From: Alphaproteobacteria bacterium | GTDB lineage: Bacteria; Pseudomonadota; Alphaproteobacteria; DSM-16000; Inquilinaceae | Direction of reading: 5' to 3' | DNA length: 64,000 nucleotides | Assembly (NCBI GenBank): GCA_028281925.1 | Contig: JANQIX010000117.1 | Location: 1-64,000, forward strand | Shown here: in pieces, positions 41,965-51,134 of the stretch | Numbering within the stretch: the first letter of the stretch is position 1 | Layout of the letters: the number at the start of each line of letters is the position of its first letter | The notes under the pieces: generated by a model | What the model was told of the DNA's origin: nothing | Seen by the model: the letters and a program-made list of their open reading frames with translations, nothing else | Databases searched by the model: none | Made by a program: the position numbers and the translations under genes

Positions 41965-43476
41965 TCACGGCTGCGTCGCCATGCTTGCCGCATCGTCGGA
42001 TGGGTCAAAAACCCAGATCTGTGCCCCACCGACAACTTCGCTGCCCAATGACGCGATCAGGCTGCCCTCATGCTCGACAAGGGTATAGGCGTAGCCATGG
42101 AACGGGTAAGCCCAGATCCCGCCGGGCGGCTCGTGTTGTCCCCATGAATCGTGCCGGCCATAGCCCATGACGGGCGCCCAGGCCCCGCCGTCGAATTCCC
42201 AGAGTGAAGCGCCGATCCAAGGATTTTGGATGCCGGCATAGAGGCGACCTTTCCAGGAAATCGCGCTGTTTGTGTTCCGGTTGTACCGCCATTGCGGCGG
42301 CAGGGCGTTGCCGACAGGCGCCCACCGCTCGCCGTCGAATGCCCAGACCGGATGAAACGGTTCGTTGCCCCAGAATCCAAGCGTCGCGATCAGAAAGCCC
42401 TCGTGCTCGAGCAAATCGGTGATCAGGTAGTGCCGCCGATGCGTGCTTTCGATGACCCAGCTACCGTTAAGACCGTTGCCCGCTATCTGCTCCCATCGCT
42501 CGCCATCGAATCGCCAGATGTCGAGGCGGGGATCATGAGATGTCATGCCAAGGTAGAGTTCGCCCCGATAGACGAACATCTCGTATGGCTGAAAGTAGGT
42601 GGTGCCGTCTTCGGCCATCGGCGGCCAACTGCCGTACTCTCCGTACCCGGCAACCCGCTCCCACCGCCCATCGAAACGATAGACGGCTGGGGGTGTCAAA
42701 AAATCCAGGCTATGGACGCCAACATATATCGCGCCGCCGAATTCGCGGATCGAATAAGCGACATCGTGATCGCCTTCGTTCCAGCCGTGGCCACTGCCGC
42801 CGAAGAGCTCCCAGTCATGGCCGTCGAAGCGCCAAACTTCGGCTTCGCCTGTGAGGGTGCCGCCGATCGCGGCATAGAGCATCCCGCCGATGACCTCAAA
42901 CTTCTGGATGCGGCTCTGCGTACCGGCAGGCCACGACCCAAAGACACCGTCACCGCCGACATGTTCCCAGGTGCGCCCGTCATAGCGGAACACCAGGGCA
43001 ATGTCGTCGCGGTTGTAGCTCCAGCCGGCCCGGATGCCTGCGTAGATGTGCCCTTGAAACGACGCCAATGCCTTGATGTCAAACGACCGGACATCAGGCC
43101 AATCGTTGTCGAGATGCGGGCCGGCGATCTGTACCCAGCGCGAACGCGCACCGAAGGCGCTTGGCGGAGGATCGGTTGAAATGCCGGCCGGTTCCCTCTC
43201 CAGGAGCCAGGGAGCCGAAAGGTCCTGCATCAGTCGATATGTGGCCGTGAACGCGGTCCGCTGAATGCTGGCCTCGCCAACGGTCGGCGGCACCCCAAAC
43301 GGCGCCCTCACATCTGAAGGTGAGCCGGGTGTCCGAAGAGCGCTGTAACCGGTCGCCCCAATGAGCGACCCCACCAAAAGGGTTGCGGCCACAACGGCAA
43401 CTTTCTTTATGCGAACAAAATATTCGCCAGAAGCAAGTCGCTTTATGAGAACAAAATATCTAGCGGCATCGAACAT
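41965..43476 (-). CDS. Membrane-anchored beta-propeller-like repeat protein, unknown function
   Basis: A 503-residue protein with a single N-terminal membrane segment (about residues 25-45, after KRLASGEYFVRIKK), so most of it is probably periplasmic. The rest carries six or seven repeats of about 45-60 residues, each with the core (V/I/L)WRFDGxxWExxxGxGxxGSW and a preceding strand such as LYAGI or LYLGM, resembling kelch or galactose-oxidase-like propeller blades. No enzyme motif was recognised. The gene lies between two long direct repeats and looks like an insertion upstream of aroQ. The start at 43476 has only a weak ribosome site, and the frame is open 58 codons further upstream. Confidence 0.65.
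   Translation of the reverse strand: MFDAARYFVLIKRLASGEYFVRIKKVAVVAATLLVGSLIGATGYSALRTPGSPSDVRAPFGVPPTVGEASIQRTAFTATYRLMQDLSAPWLLEREPAGISTDPPPSAFGARSRWVQIAGPHLDNDWPDVRSFDIKALASFQGHIYAGIRAGWSYNRDDIALVFRYDGRTWEHVGGDGVFGSWPAGTQSRIQKFEVIGGMLYAAIGGTLTGEAEVWRFDGHDWELFGGSGHGWNEGDHDVAYSIREFGGAIYVGVHSLDFLTPPAVYRFDGRWERVAGYGEYGSWPPMAEDGTTYFQPYEMFVYRGELYLGMTSHDPRLDIWRFDGERWEQIAGNGLNGSWVIESTHRRHYLITDLLEHEGFLIATLGFWGNEPFHPVWAFDGERWAPVGNALPPQWRYNRNTNSAISWKGRLYAGIQNPWIGASLWEFDGGAWAPVMGYGRHDSWGQHEPPGGIWAYPFHGYAYTLVEHEGSLIASLGSEVVGGAQIWVFDPSDDAASMATQP
43405..43459. repeat. Tandem 36-bp-period repeat in the propeller gene's start
   Basis: CTTTATGCGAACAAAATAT (43405-43423) recurs with one mismatch at 43441-43459, exactly 36 bp (12 codons) later. 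In the protein this gives two copies of YFV(L/R)IKR/K before the membrane segment. It indicates a recent local duplication. Confidence 0.7.
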
Positions 43477-44003
43477 ATTCAGCCCAATCCAAAGGAAAAG
43501 GTGACAAACCGTAGCCTTATACCCTGTAGTCTCGGCGCTGCAAGGACCAACAACAATTGTCAGCATTTTAGATAATTGGATTCTGCCGACTTTATCCCAA
43601 GCCATTTCTGCATAGATATTGGGCACTATATGGCGGGCAGGAGCCATCAACCATCGGATGGCCGCCGTCGAGCGGCACCAGAACCCGGTGCAAGACCCGG
43701 CCGTGTCTCAGGCGCACGAAAGCCGCATCGCCGTTCTGGAAGCAGAGTGGCGCTCGTCCGACGCGCGGTTCGACCGCCTCGAAGCGCGGCCTGACGGCAT
43801 TCTGGAGCCCTGGACCGGCAAGCCCGGCGGCCTCCGAACAGCCACACTCCGCCACCCCAGACTGCCTTGGGGCGGCACCACTACGGAGAGAGAATGAGCG
43901 CGCTTGAACGGTTCTCGGACTGATCGACGCAGTCGCGCTTAGCCTTTAGGTGCTTCCGGCCGCATGAGATGGTCGCCACGGATCGTAAGCCGATCGTCTA
44001 TTG
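43477..44003. other. Intergenic stretch with decayed or non-coding sequence
   Basis: Roughly 530 bp upstream of the propeller gene. Short plus-strand frames at 43576-43897 include a coiled-coil-like segment (SRIAVLEAEWRSSDARFDRLEAR) reminiscent of small phage- or membrane-associated proteins, but no convincing start or homologue was recognised. The AT-rich part at 43477-43620 probably holds the propeller promoter. Confidence 0.4.
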
Positions 44004-44040
44004 CAACGGGAGGGTCGTCCGCGTTGAGGGCATTCGCCAT
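44004..44040 (-). pseudogene. Fragment of the aroQ start
   Basis: The minus strand reads MANALNADDPPVA, matching MANTLNADDRPVI at the start of aroQ, after which the similarity stops. It is the aroQ end of direct repeat B and cannot encode an enzyme. Confidence 0.75.
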
Positions 44041-44223
44041 GGCCTTACTGTTCGGCCTTTCTCTTGACCCCCGAAGGGAGGCGGTCAGCATGGCAGGAAC
44101 GCTCTCGACAATGGCCGCTTCCAGATTGAACCGGTCTACAGCAGTGTCGCGTTCCCCTCCAATCCCTCCTCGCCGATGAAGATGTTGAAGCAGTTTACCC
44201 GGCTCTCGCCCAGCCGCTGGCTG
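44007..44223. repeat. Direct repeat copy B (lipoprotein end to aroQ start)
   Basis: A 217-bp stretch matching 41706-41925 in the same orientation. It runs from the last codons of the lipoprotein through an intergenic part into a dead aroQ start. Because this copy is joined to the intact lipoprotein and copy A to the intact aroQ, the simplest ancestor is lipoprotein-aroQ adjacency, split by the 2.1-kb segment. Confidence 0.85.
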
Positions 44224-44867
44224 GGGCATCTTGGCCGTGCAACGATCCGGTCGGCCGCCGGCGGGTCGGGGAAGACCACGCCCGTCTGGTCGTGCCGACG
44301 CAGGAAATCGACGAATCGCAGCCCGTCATAGCGGGCACTGGGATACTCATAGCCCGTCAGGAAGAACTGTCCGTTCCGGCAGCCCGCCACCAGCCAGTAG
44401 TACTGCTGTGAATTGAGCCGGAGGCCCGCCGGGCCTCCGGCGAGCGCACCGCTCTCTTCGATCAGGCGGGCAAGCTCCGCGGTCTCCTCGGCCGTAAGCT
44501 CCGTCAGCGCACGCACCGGCGCAACCGGATTGCCAGGCAGGATGGTGCCTTGCACCAGCGTCACGCCCCGATCCACGACCTGGCGCAGCAGAGCAGACCC
44601 GTCGCGCGCCGGTATGACGTCATAACCGCGTGCCTGCTCGGCGACCGCAATGTTGGAGAAGCCGTCCTGCTGCGGCGCAAAGCCGGCATTGTAGACCAGA
44701 CGGTACCGGTCGGGATCGCCGGTGCCCTCAACGCACTGTTCGCGGATATCATCCGCCGCCAGGTAGCTGAACCAGGACAGGCGCTGGTCAACAAGAGTGA
44801 GGCCCGGTCCCTGATAGGCGCAAGCGGCCACACAGACCACCAACAACAGCAACCCGAAATCGCGCAT
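44136..44867 (-). CDS. Putative lipoprotein of unknown function
   Basis: A 243-residue protein with a lipoprotein signal peptide (MRDFGLLLLVVCVAAC; lipobox VAAC, Cys at residue 16). The mature part contains WFSYLAADDIREQC, YRLVYNAGFAPQQDGFSNI and QYYWLVAGCRNGQFFLTGYEYP, not assigned to a known family. The C-terminal residues are shared with the remnant at 41838. It is divergent from the carboxypeptidase gene across a 194-bp gap. An alternative start 11 codons upstream would spoil the signal peptide. Confidence 0.7.
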   Translation of the reverse strand: MRDFGLLLLVVCVAACAYQGPGLTLVDQRLSWFSYLAADDIREQCVEGTGDPDRYRLVYNAGFAPQQDGFSNIAVAEQARGYDVIPARDGSALLRQVVDRGVTLVQGTILPGNPVAPVRALTELTAEETAELARLIEESGALAGGPAGLRLNSQQYYWLVAGCRNGQFFLTGYEYPSARYDGLRFVDFLRRHDQTGVVFPDPPAADRIVARPRCPSQRLGESRVNCFNIFIGEEGLEGNATLL

Positions 44868-45061
44868 GCACACTCCCGCTGCCGTTAACCGGTTGTTCAC
44901 TTGGCCGGCGTCTTTCTCATACAGGATCAGAGAGCCTTTCCAAGGCCCTCAGGAGAAAGCGGAAAACTTCGTCGCAGTCGGCAGCAAATCCTGGACAGCT
45001 CGCGAGCCTTTCCGTACGCTCCATATGTCCGTTGGCGATAAGGTGGGAGTGTGTCGCAATC

Positions 45062-46564
45062 ATGGCGCAAGCTCTGGCGCCCGAGATGGTGACGACGCCC
45101 AGGATGCGTCCCCAGGGCATCCTCATTCTGCTCGTTCTCTTCGCCTGCCTGGTGGCTCCGGCGTCGGCGTCGGCGAACCCGCGCTATGCCGGGCTGGTGG
45201 TCGATGCCGTAACGGGCGAGGTGTTCTATTCGGAGAATGCCGACCGGCAGCTCTATCCGGCATCGCTGACCAAGATGATGACCCTCTACCTGACCTTTCA
45301 GGCACTGCAGGAGGGGCGACTGACTCTGAACCAGCAATTGGTGGTATCGGCCACGGCTAATTCGCAGCCGCCGTCGCGTATCGACGTGCCGACCGGCGGT
45401 ACGATCCGGGTTGAAGACGCCATCTATGCGCTGGTCACCAAGTCGGCCAACAACATCGCCGTCGTTCTGGCAGAGGCACTGTCCGGCAGTGAGGCCGCGT
45501 TTGCGAGCGCGATGACGGATCAGGCCCACCGTCTCGGCATGACCAGCACGACATTCCGAAATGCGTCAGGCCTGCCTAACAGTGGCCAGCGGTCCACCGC
45601 GCGGGATATGGCGCGCTTGGCACAGGCTCTCTTGCGCGACTACCCGCAGTACTACCACTACTTCCAGACCCAGACGTGGTCGTATCGGGGCACCACCTAC
45701 CGCAACCACAACCGTCTGCTGGGCGTCTATCCCGGCATGGATGGGCTGAAGACCGGCTATATCCGCGCCTCGGGCTTCAACCTGGCAGCCTCTGCGGTGC
45801 GCGGCCGGCTTCGCGTGATCGCCATCGTATTCGGCGGCCGCACTGCCAGCTCGCGCAATGAGCATATGGTCGACCTTCTCGACCGGGCGTTCGACTCGGA
45901 TCGGGGCGAATACCTGATCGCCCATGGCAGCATGCCGTTCGACCCGCCGATCCCGTCTCGCAGGCCACAAGAGCCCATGCAAATCGCGGCACTGACGTCT
46001 GCAGGCACGGTCCCGACTGCTCCGGTTCTTCCGGTGGTGGAGCGAGTTGGCCAGCCCGTGCCCAGCGGCCTGGCTGCCGTTCCGCAGCCGCCGGGCGTGC
46101 CGGCCGTTCGCCAGCCGCAGGTGGCGGCGGCCCAGCCGACAGGCTTGGCGCCCCTGATCGCTGCGTCCCTTGCCGAGCCTCTGCCGGAGCCAGCGCCGGC
46201 CGCGCCTTCCCGCGTCGTTGCGACGCTGGGTCCGGCCAGCGGTCCGCCGTTGACCTTGGTCCAGCAGGGCACTCAGGCGGCATTGCCCAGCGTCGATCCG
46301 CAGGCCGAGGGCCTTTGGTCCATCCAGGTCGGCGCATACAGCTCGCCCAGCGACGGCCAGCAGGCCTTGCGGGATGCGGCGCATCGGCTGCCCGATCTGC
46401 TGCGCCACGCCACAGTATCGATCACTCCCGTCGACACCGACCAGGGGGAACTGTTCCGCGCCCGTCTGAGCGGGCTCGATCAGCAGACCGCCACGGCAGC
46501 CTGCCAGCAGCTCGGCTCCGGCGGCACGCCCTGTCTCGCGATCGCCCCCGGAGCCGCCTTTTAG
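45062..46564 (+). CDS. D-alanyl-D-alanine carboxypeptidase (PBP5/6 type) with SPOR domain
   Basis: A protein of about 500 residues that trims the terminal D-Ala of peptidoglycan peptides. A signal peptide (about residues 16-38) precedes the penicillin-binding domain with Ser68-x-x-Lys71 (PASLTKMM), Ser128-Ala-Asn130 and Lys230-Thr-Gly (LKTGYIRASG). A proline-rich linker (about 310-410) leads to a C-terminal SPOR domain (LWSIQVGAYSSPSDGQQAL) that binds denuded glycan at division sites. The start is uncertain: ATG codons at 45086 and 45104 are also possible. Confidence 0.92.
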   Translation: MAQALAPEMVTTPRMRPQGILILLVLFACLVAPASASANPRYAGLVVDAVTGEVFYSENADRQLYPASLTKMMTLYLTFQALQEGRLTLNQQLVVSATANSQPPSRIDVPTGGTIRVEDAIYALVTKSANNIAVVLAEALSGSEAAFASAMTDQAHRLGMTSTTFRNASGLPNSGQRSTARDMARLAQALLRDYPQYYHYFQTQTWSYRGTTYRNHNRLLGVYPGMDGLKTGYIRASGFNLAASAVRGRLRVIAIVFGGRTASSRNEHMVDLLDRAFDSDRGEYLIAHGSMPFDPPIPSRRPQEPMQIAALTSAGTVPTAPVLPVVERVGQPVPSGLAAVPQPPGVPAVRQPQVAAAQPTGLAPLIAASLAEPLPEPAPAAPSRVVATLGPASGPPLTLVQQGTQAALPSVDPQAEGLWSIQVGAYSSPSDGQQALRDAAHRLPDLLRHATVSITPVDTDQGELFRARLSGLDQQTATAACQQLGSGGTPCLAIAPGAAF

Positions 46565-47301
46565 CCGGCGACCGATCCGGCCAGCAGCGCGCCGCGCGAG
46601 GCCATGAAGTAAAGCCCCAGATGATGGGTCAGAGCCTGCGGATGGGCTGCGGTCTCCGGCAAGCCAAGGCTCTCAGCGACGGTGCGCGGAAGATCATAGG
46701 TGGCGCACGCCGGCTCATAGACCACGATGTCCCGCAAGGTCGGCATCAGGCCGTGGTTGCGGGCTGACAGCATGGTCAGAACGAAATCCATCACACAGAT
46801 ATCGGTGCAGATGCCGACGGTCAGCAGGGCCGACAGGCCATTGCCGTTGACCCAGTCGACGACATGATTGCGACCGCCATCGATCGCGCCGACGAAACCG
46901 TTGATGCAATCCTTGCGCACCAGCGTTGCAGCGCCGCTGCCATTCAGCCACTGAAGCTCCGGCACAAGATCTTCCTCGCCCGTGCCACGCTCGCAATGCG
47001 GCGGATAGGGGGGCTCTGGCTTACCGGGCTCGTGCGTATCCAGAAATGCCAGGATCGGCCAGCCGGCCGTCTCGAACCGACACGCCAGCGTGTCGGTTTC
47101 GCCGACCATCCGGCTGACCTGTGCATTCGGCTGCGGTGGTGCCAGATTGCCGGCACCGACCGTCGCAAACCCGTTCACTTCGTCGACGACGACAAGGCCC
47201 GTCGGCTGCGCGGCCGGATCGAACCGGTCAAGGGCTATCGGCAGTTCGCGGCGGACATGGTCCAAGACCGGCGCATCGCCTGAGCGTACTTCATCGGGCA
47301 T
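46561..47301 (-). CDS. Nicotinamidase/isochorismatase-like cysteine hydrolase
   Basis: A 246-residue hydrolase. Asp40 (LVVVDEVNGF), Lys130 (VRKDCINGF) and Cys169 (GICTDICVMDF) form the catalytic set; Asp88, His90 and a later His in FLDTHEPGKPEPPYPPHC match the metal site of nicotinamidases. NAD salvage is therefore the best guess. The length is above the usual 180-220. It is convergent with the carboxypeptidase, with a 4-bp overlap, and is transcribed in the same direction as the phosphomutase 34 bp upstream. Confidence 0.82.
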   Translation of the reverse strand: MPDEVRSGDAPVLDHVRRELPIALDRFDPAAQPTGLVVVDEVNGFATVGAGNLAPPQPNAQVSRMVGETDTLACRFETAGWPILAFLDTHEPGKPEPPYPPHCERGTGEEDLVPELQWLNGSGAATLVRKDCINGFVGAIDGGRNHVVDWVNGNGLSALLTVGICTDICVMDFVLTMLSARNHGLMPTLRDIVVYEPACATYDLPRTVAESLGLPETAAHPQALTHHLGLYFMASRGALLAGSVAG

Positions 47302-47335
47302 CTTCGCCTGTTTCCCTGTCCCTCGCCCGGCGGCC

Positions 47336-48733
47336 CTAGTGCCCCGGCGCGGCAAAATCCGGGGCGGCGACGCCACTGGCTGTGAGTTGCTCAAGGATGG
47401 CCGCCTTCAGCCGCTCCAGCCCGTCGGTAGAAGTGCTCTCTGCGCGGGCCACCAGCACGTCTTGCGTGTTCGATGCGCGCAGCAGCCACCAGCCGTCGCG
47501 GGTGTTGACGCGGACACCGTCCAGCGCCGTAACCTCCGCGCCGGCCGCCGCAAGACGGTCGCGCACCTCATCCACGACCTGAAACTTCCGCGCCTCGTCC
47601 ACCTGAAAGCGCACCTCGGGTGTGTTGAAGACCTTCGGCAAGCGATCGCGCAGTGCCGACAGTGGCTGTCCGGACCGGCTGACAAGTCCGACCAGGCGCA
47701 CGCCGCAATAGAGGGCATCGTCGAAGCCATAGTACCGGTCGCCGAAGAAGATGTGCCCCGACATCTCCCCGGCGAGGGGCGCCCCGGTTTCCGCCATCTT
47801 CGCCTTCAACAGCGAATGCCCCGTCTTCCACATCAGCGGCGTTCCGCCAAGGCGCGCGATCTCGTCGAACAGCGTCTGGCTGGCCTTGACGTCGGCGATC
47901 ACCATGGCGCCGGGCCGCTCCGCCAGCACCTCGCCGGCATAGATCGCCAGCAGTTGGTCCCCCCAGACGATCGCGCCATGTTCGTCGACCGCGCCGATGC
48001 GATCGCCATCGCCATCGAAGGCGATGCCGAGATCGCACCCTTCGCGCCGGACTACCTCCTGCAACGTCGTCAGGTTCTCCGGCACGGTGGGATCGGGGTG
48101 ATGGTTCGGGAAGCTGCCGTCGATGTCGTCGAACAGCAGGATGTGCCGGCCCGGCAGCCGGTCCGTGAGCTGCCTCAGGGCGTCGCCGGTGGCCCCGTTG
48201 CCGGCATCCCAGGCCACGGTCAGGGGCCGGTCGAGATCCGCATCGACCAGCAGACGGCTGACATAGGCGTCCATGATCGGCCGCATTGCCGATCCACCGC
48301 CGTCGGCTGCAGCACATCCCGCCGCGGCGATCCGCGCCAGTTCCTGAATGGCGTCGCCATAAATCGGGCCGTCGGCCCATGCCATCTTGATGCCGTTGTA
48401 CTCTGGGGGGTTGTGAGAGCCGGTGATCATCAGCCCGGCGTCGGCGCCCAGATGCTTGATCGCGAAGTAAAGCATCGGCGTGGGGCCAAGGCCTACCCGT
48501 TCCACCACCACCCCCGACGACACAAGCCCGTCCTGCAAGGCGTCGGCAAGGGCCGGCGAGCTGTGGCGGCCGTCATAGCCAAGCGCGACGCGTCCGCCGC
48601 CGCGACGGTGCAGCAGTTCGGCAAAGGCGAATCCGACCGCGCGGGCATCCGCTTCGGTCAGGGTTCGTCCGACAATGCCGCGAATGTCGTATTCCCGCAG
48701 GATCGTCGGATCGAATTCGTGACGTTGGGTCAT
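47336..48733 (-). CDS. Phosphomannomutase/phosphoglucomutase
   Basis: A 465-residue alpha-D-phosphohexomutase interconverting hexose 6- and 1-phosphates. Ser106 in ITGSHNP is the phosphoserine, DGDGDR near residue 245 binds magnesium, and GEMSGH and a C-terminal RASNTQD segment bind sugar and phosphate. With GalU and UDP-glucose dehydrogenase upstream it can supply glucose 1-phosphate for UDP-glucuronate. The start overlaps the ugd stop (ATGA). Confidence 0.94.
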   Translation of the reverse strand: MTQRHEFDPTILREYDIRGIVGRTLTEADARAVGFAFAELLHRRGGGRVALGYDGRHSSPALADALQDGLVSSGVVVERVGLGPTPMLYFAIKHLGADAGLMITGSHNPPEYNGIKMAWADGPIYGDAIQELARIAAAGCAAADGGGSAMRPIMDAYVSRLLVDADLDRPLTVAWDAGNGATGDALRQLTDRLPGRHILLFDDIDGSFPNHHPDPTVPENLTTLQEVVRREGCDLGIAFDGDGDRIGAVDEHGAIVWGDQLLAIYAGEVLAERPGAMVIADVKASQTLFDEIARLGGTPLMWKTGHSLLKAKMAETGAPLAGEMSGHIFFGDRYYGFDDALYCGVRLVGLVSRSGQPLSALRDRLPKVFNTPEVRFQVDEARKFQVVDEVRDRLAAAGAEVTALDGVRVNTRDGWWLLRASNTQDVLVARAESTSTDGLERLKAAILEQLTASGVAAPDFAAPGH

Positions 48734-50103
48734 TGCGAAGCCGTCTGCTGCAGCGGGTTCCGGTCGTCGGCGATCCCGATAGCCCCCTCGGGCACGACCG
48801 GCGGACGTCCGACGCTATGATACCAGAAACCGGCGGTTGCCATCTCCGGCGGCTTGTAGATGTTGCGCAGGTCGACCATGAGTGGCGTCCGCATGCGTTG
48901 GCGCACCTGCTCCAGATTCAGAGCCCGGAACTCGTTCCATTCGGTCAGGATGGCGACGCAATCGGCATCGTCCAGCGTTGCGTACGCGTCTTCGCAATAC
49001 TCGACGCCCGGAAGCAGCTTTTCCGCCTCTTCCCGTCCGACAGGATCATAGGCCCGCACGGTCGCACCGGCCGCCTGCAGCGCTGGCACGATCACGAGGC
49101 TTGGCGCATCGCGCATATCGTCGGTGTTCGGCTTGAAGGTCAGTCCCAGCACCGCGATCACCTTGCCCTGCACCGCACCACCGCACGCTCGCGCAATACG
49201 GTCGGCCATCTGGCGCTTGCGGTTGTCGTTGATGGCGATGACAGTCTCGACGATCCGCTGCGGCGCATCACAGGCCTTCGCCGTCGTCGCAAAGGCCAGC
49301 GTGTCCTTGGGAAAGCAGGATCCGCCGTAGCCCGGCCCGGGGTGCAGGAACTTGCGCCCGATCCTGCCGTCAAGGCCGATGCCCCGAGCCACGTCATGGA
49401 CGTTGGCGCCGACCTTTTCGCACAGGTCTGCGACCTCGTTGATGAACGTGATCTTGGTGGCCAGGAAGCTGTTGGCCGCATACTTCGTGATCTCGGCCGT
49501 CTCGAGATTGGTCGTCAAGATCGGCGTGTCGATTAGGTTGAGCGGGCGGTAGAGCGCGCGCATCAGGGCGCTCGCCCGCTCCGAATCGGTGCCGATGACC
49601 ACGCGATCGGGCCGCATGAAATCGTCGATCGCCGATCCTTCGCGCAGAAACTCAGGGTTCGAGACGATATCGAAGTCGGCATCGGGCCGAACCTCGCGAA
49701 TGACCCGAGCCACCTCGCGACCGGTCCCGACGGGCACGGTCGATTTGGTCACGACAACGGTATAGCCGCGCATCGCCTGGGCGATCTCCCGCGCGGCGGC
49801 AAACACATAGGTCAGATCGGCATGGCCGTCGCCGCGCCGGCTCGGTGTGCCGACGGCGATGAACACGGCATCGGCCTCCGCCACAGCCTTGGAGAGTTCT
49901 CCGGTGAACTCCAGCCGGCCCGCGTCGGCATTCTTGGCGACAAGTGTATCGAGGCCCGGTTCGAAGATAGGGATCCTGCCGTGGCGCAGCCCCTCGATCT
50001 TCGATGCATCCTTGTCAACGCAGGTGACATGCCAGCCGAACTCCGAAAAGCATGCACCAGAGACGAGGCCGACATAGCCGGTCCCGATCATTGCGATACG
50101 CAC
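48730..50103 (-). CDS. ugd: UDP-glucose 6-dehydrogenase
   Basis: A 457-residue enzyme oxidising UDP-glucose twice to UDP-glucuronate, used for exopolysaccharide or lipid A decoration. GTGYVGLV at the start binds NAD, STVPVGTG and EFLREGSAI lie around the active site, and Cys263 in GYGGSCFPKD is the catalytic thiol. The C-terminal domain has GLTFKPNTDDMRDAPS. It lies between galU and the mutase on the same strand. Confidence 0.96.
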   Translation of the reverse strand: MRIAMIGTGYVGLVSGACFSEFGWHVTCVDKDASKIEGLRHGRIPIFEPGLDTLVAKNADAGRLEFTGELSKAVAEADAVFIAVGTPSRRGDGHADLTYVFAAAREIAQAMRGYTVVVTKSTVPVGTGREVARVIREVRPDADFDIVSNPEFLREGSAIDDFMRPDRVVIGTDSERASALMRALYRPLNLIDTPILTTNLETAEITKYAANSFLATKITFINEVADLCEKVGANVHDVARGIGLDGRIGRKFLHPGPGYGGSCFPKDTLAFATTAKACDAPQRIVETVIAINDNRKRQMADRIARACGGAVQGKVIAVLGLTFKPNTDDMRDAPSLVIVPALQAAGATVRAYDPVGREEAEKLLPGVEYCEDAYATLDDADCVAILTEWNEFRALNLEQVRQRMRTPLMVDLRNIYKPPEMATAGFWYHSVGRPPVVPEGAIGIADDRNPLQQTASQ

Positions 50104-50166
50104 GGGTCACACTCCTTCACGCCGCCCGGGCCGCGCGTTATCGGCCCTTCACGATGCTGCGCCGTC

Positions 50167-51048
50167 TTAAGCGCGCCTCTCCAATATGGTGCCGACCTGC
50201 TGGCGCAGCCTTTCGGACAATTCGTCGTTGGCAAGGCCGAAGGCCAAGTTGGCAGCGATAAACCCGAGGCGGCTGCCGCAATCGTACCGCTCGCCTTCGA
50301 ACCGGAGCCCATGCACCGCCTGCCGCCCGATCAGCTGCGCGATTGCATCGGTCAGCTGGATCTCCCCACCCGCACCCTGCCGGACATCGTCCAGCATGTC
50401 GAACACCTCAGGCTGCAGGATATATCGGCCAACTATCGAAAGATTTGAAGGGGCTTCAGCCGGCTTGGGCTTTTCGGCCAGCGCGCGGACCGACGCCACG
50501 CTGCCATCATCGGATTCGACGTCCAGGATGCCGTAGCGGTCGGTCAGTTCACGCTCCACCTCGCGAACGGCCAGCAGGTTGCCACCGACGCGATCGTAGA
50601 CGTCGACCATCTGGGCCAAGAGAGCCTGGCGGCAGAGAAAGATCTCATCCGGCAGCAGCACCGCGAACGGCACGCGCCCGACCACGCGGCGCGCGCACCA
50701 GATCGCATGGCCGAGGCCCAGCGGCTCGGCCTGACGGACGAAGACCAGATGGCCGGGCGGCAGTTCCGCCGAGCGGGCGCGTTCCAGTTCCGCCGTCTTG
50801 CCGCGCGCGGTCAGGAGGCCGTAGAGCTCCGGGTGGTAGTCGAAATGATCTTCCAGCGCCACCTTGCCGCGGCTGATGACGAAGACGAAGGTCTCGACCC
50901 CGGCCGCCGCGGCCTCTTCCACCGCGTACTGCAACACCGGTTTGTCGACAACGCACAGCATTTCTTTGGGGATCGCCTTGGTAGCCGGCAGGGAACGGGT
51001 TCCCAGGCCGGCAACCGGAAACACCGCGGTCTTGATCGGTTGCGTCAT
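50167..51048 (-). CDS. galU: UTP-glucose-1-phosphate uridylyltransferase
   Basis: A 293-residue nucleotidyltransferase making UDP-glucose from glucose 1-phosphate and UTP. AVFPVAGLGTRSLPATKAIPKEML is the nucleotide-binding start, with EPLGLGHAIWCAR, LLPDEIF and GGEIQLTDAI further on. The usual DD of GalU (LLPDD) is DE here. It leads the galU-ugd-mutase run. Confidence 0.95.
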   Translation of the reverse strand: MTQPIKTAVFPVAGLGTRSLPATKAIPKEMLCVVDKPVLQYAVEEAAAAGVETFVFVISRGKVALEDHFDYHPELYGLLTARGKTAELERARSAELPPGHLVFVRQAEPLGLGHAIWCARRVVGRVPFAVLLPDEIFLCRQALLAQMVDVYDRVGGNLLAVREVERELTDRYGILDVESDDGSVASVRALAEKPKPAEAPSNLSIVGRYILQPEVFDMLDDVRQGAGGEIQLTDAIAQLIGRQAVHGLRFEGERYDCGSRLGFIAANLAFGLANDELSERLRQQVGTILERRA

Positions 51049-51134
51049 CGCGATCCCTTGCTGAGCTGATGAAGGTGACCGGTGGGGAGGGCCAGATGGC
51101 GCTGGCTAAGTCCGGGGCGTCGCGCCCTTCTCCC

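Noticed and set aside
43576..43897. Small plus-strand frames with a coiled-coil-like segment
   Set aside because: Two overlapping frames compete, neither has a good start, and the region lies in the disturbed DNA between the direct repeats. I treat it as non-coding or a decayed fragment.
41706..44223. An insertion sequence as the cause of the direct repeats
   Set aside because: The repeats are about 220 bp and made of host gene ends, far longer than IS target duplications, and there is no transposase or terminal inverted repeat.
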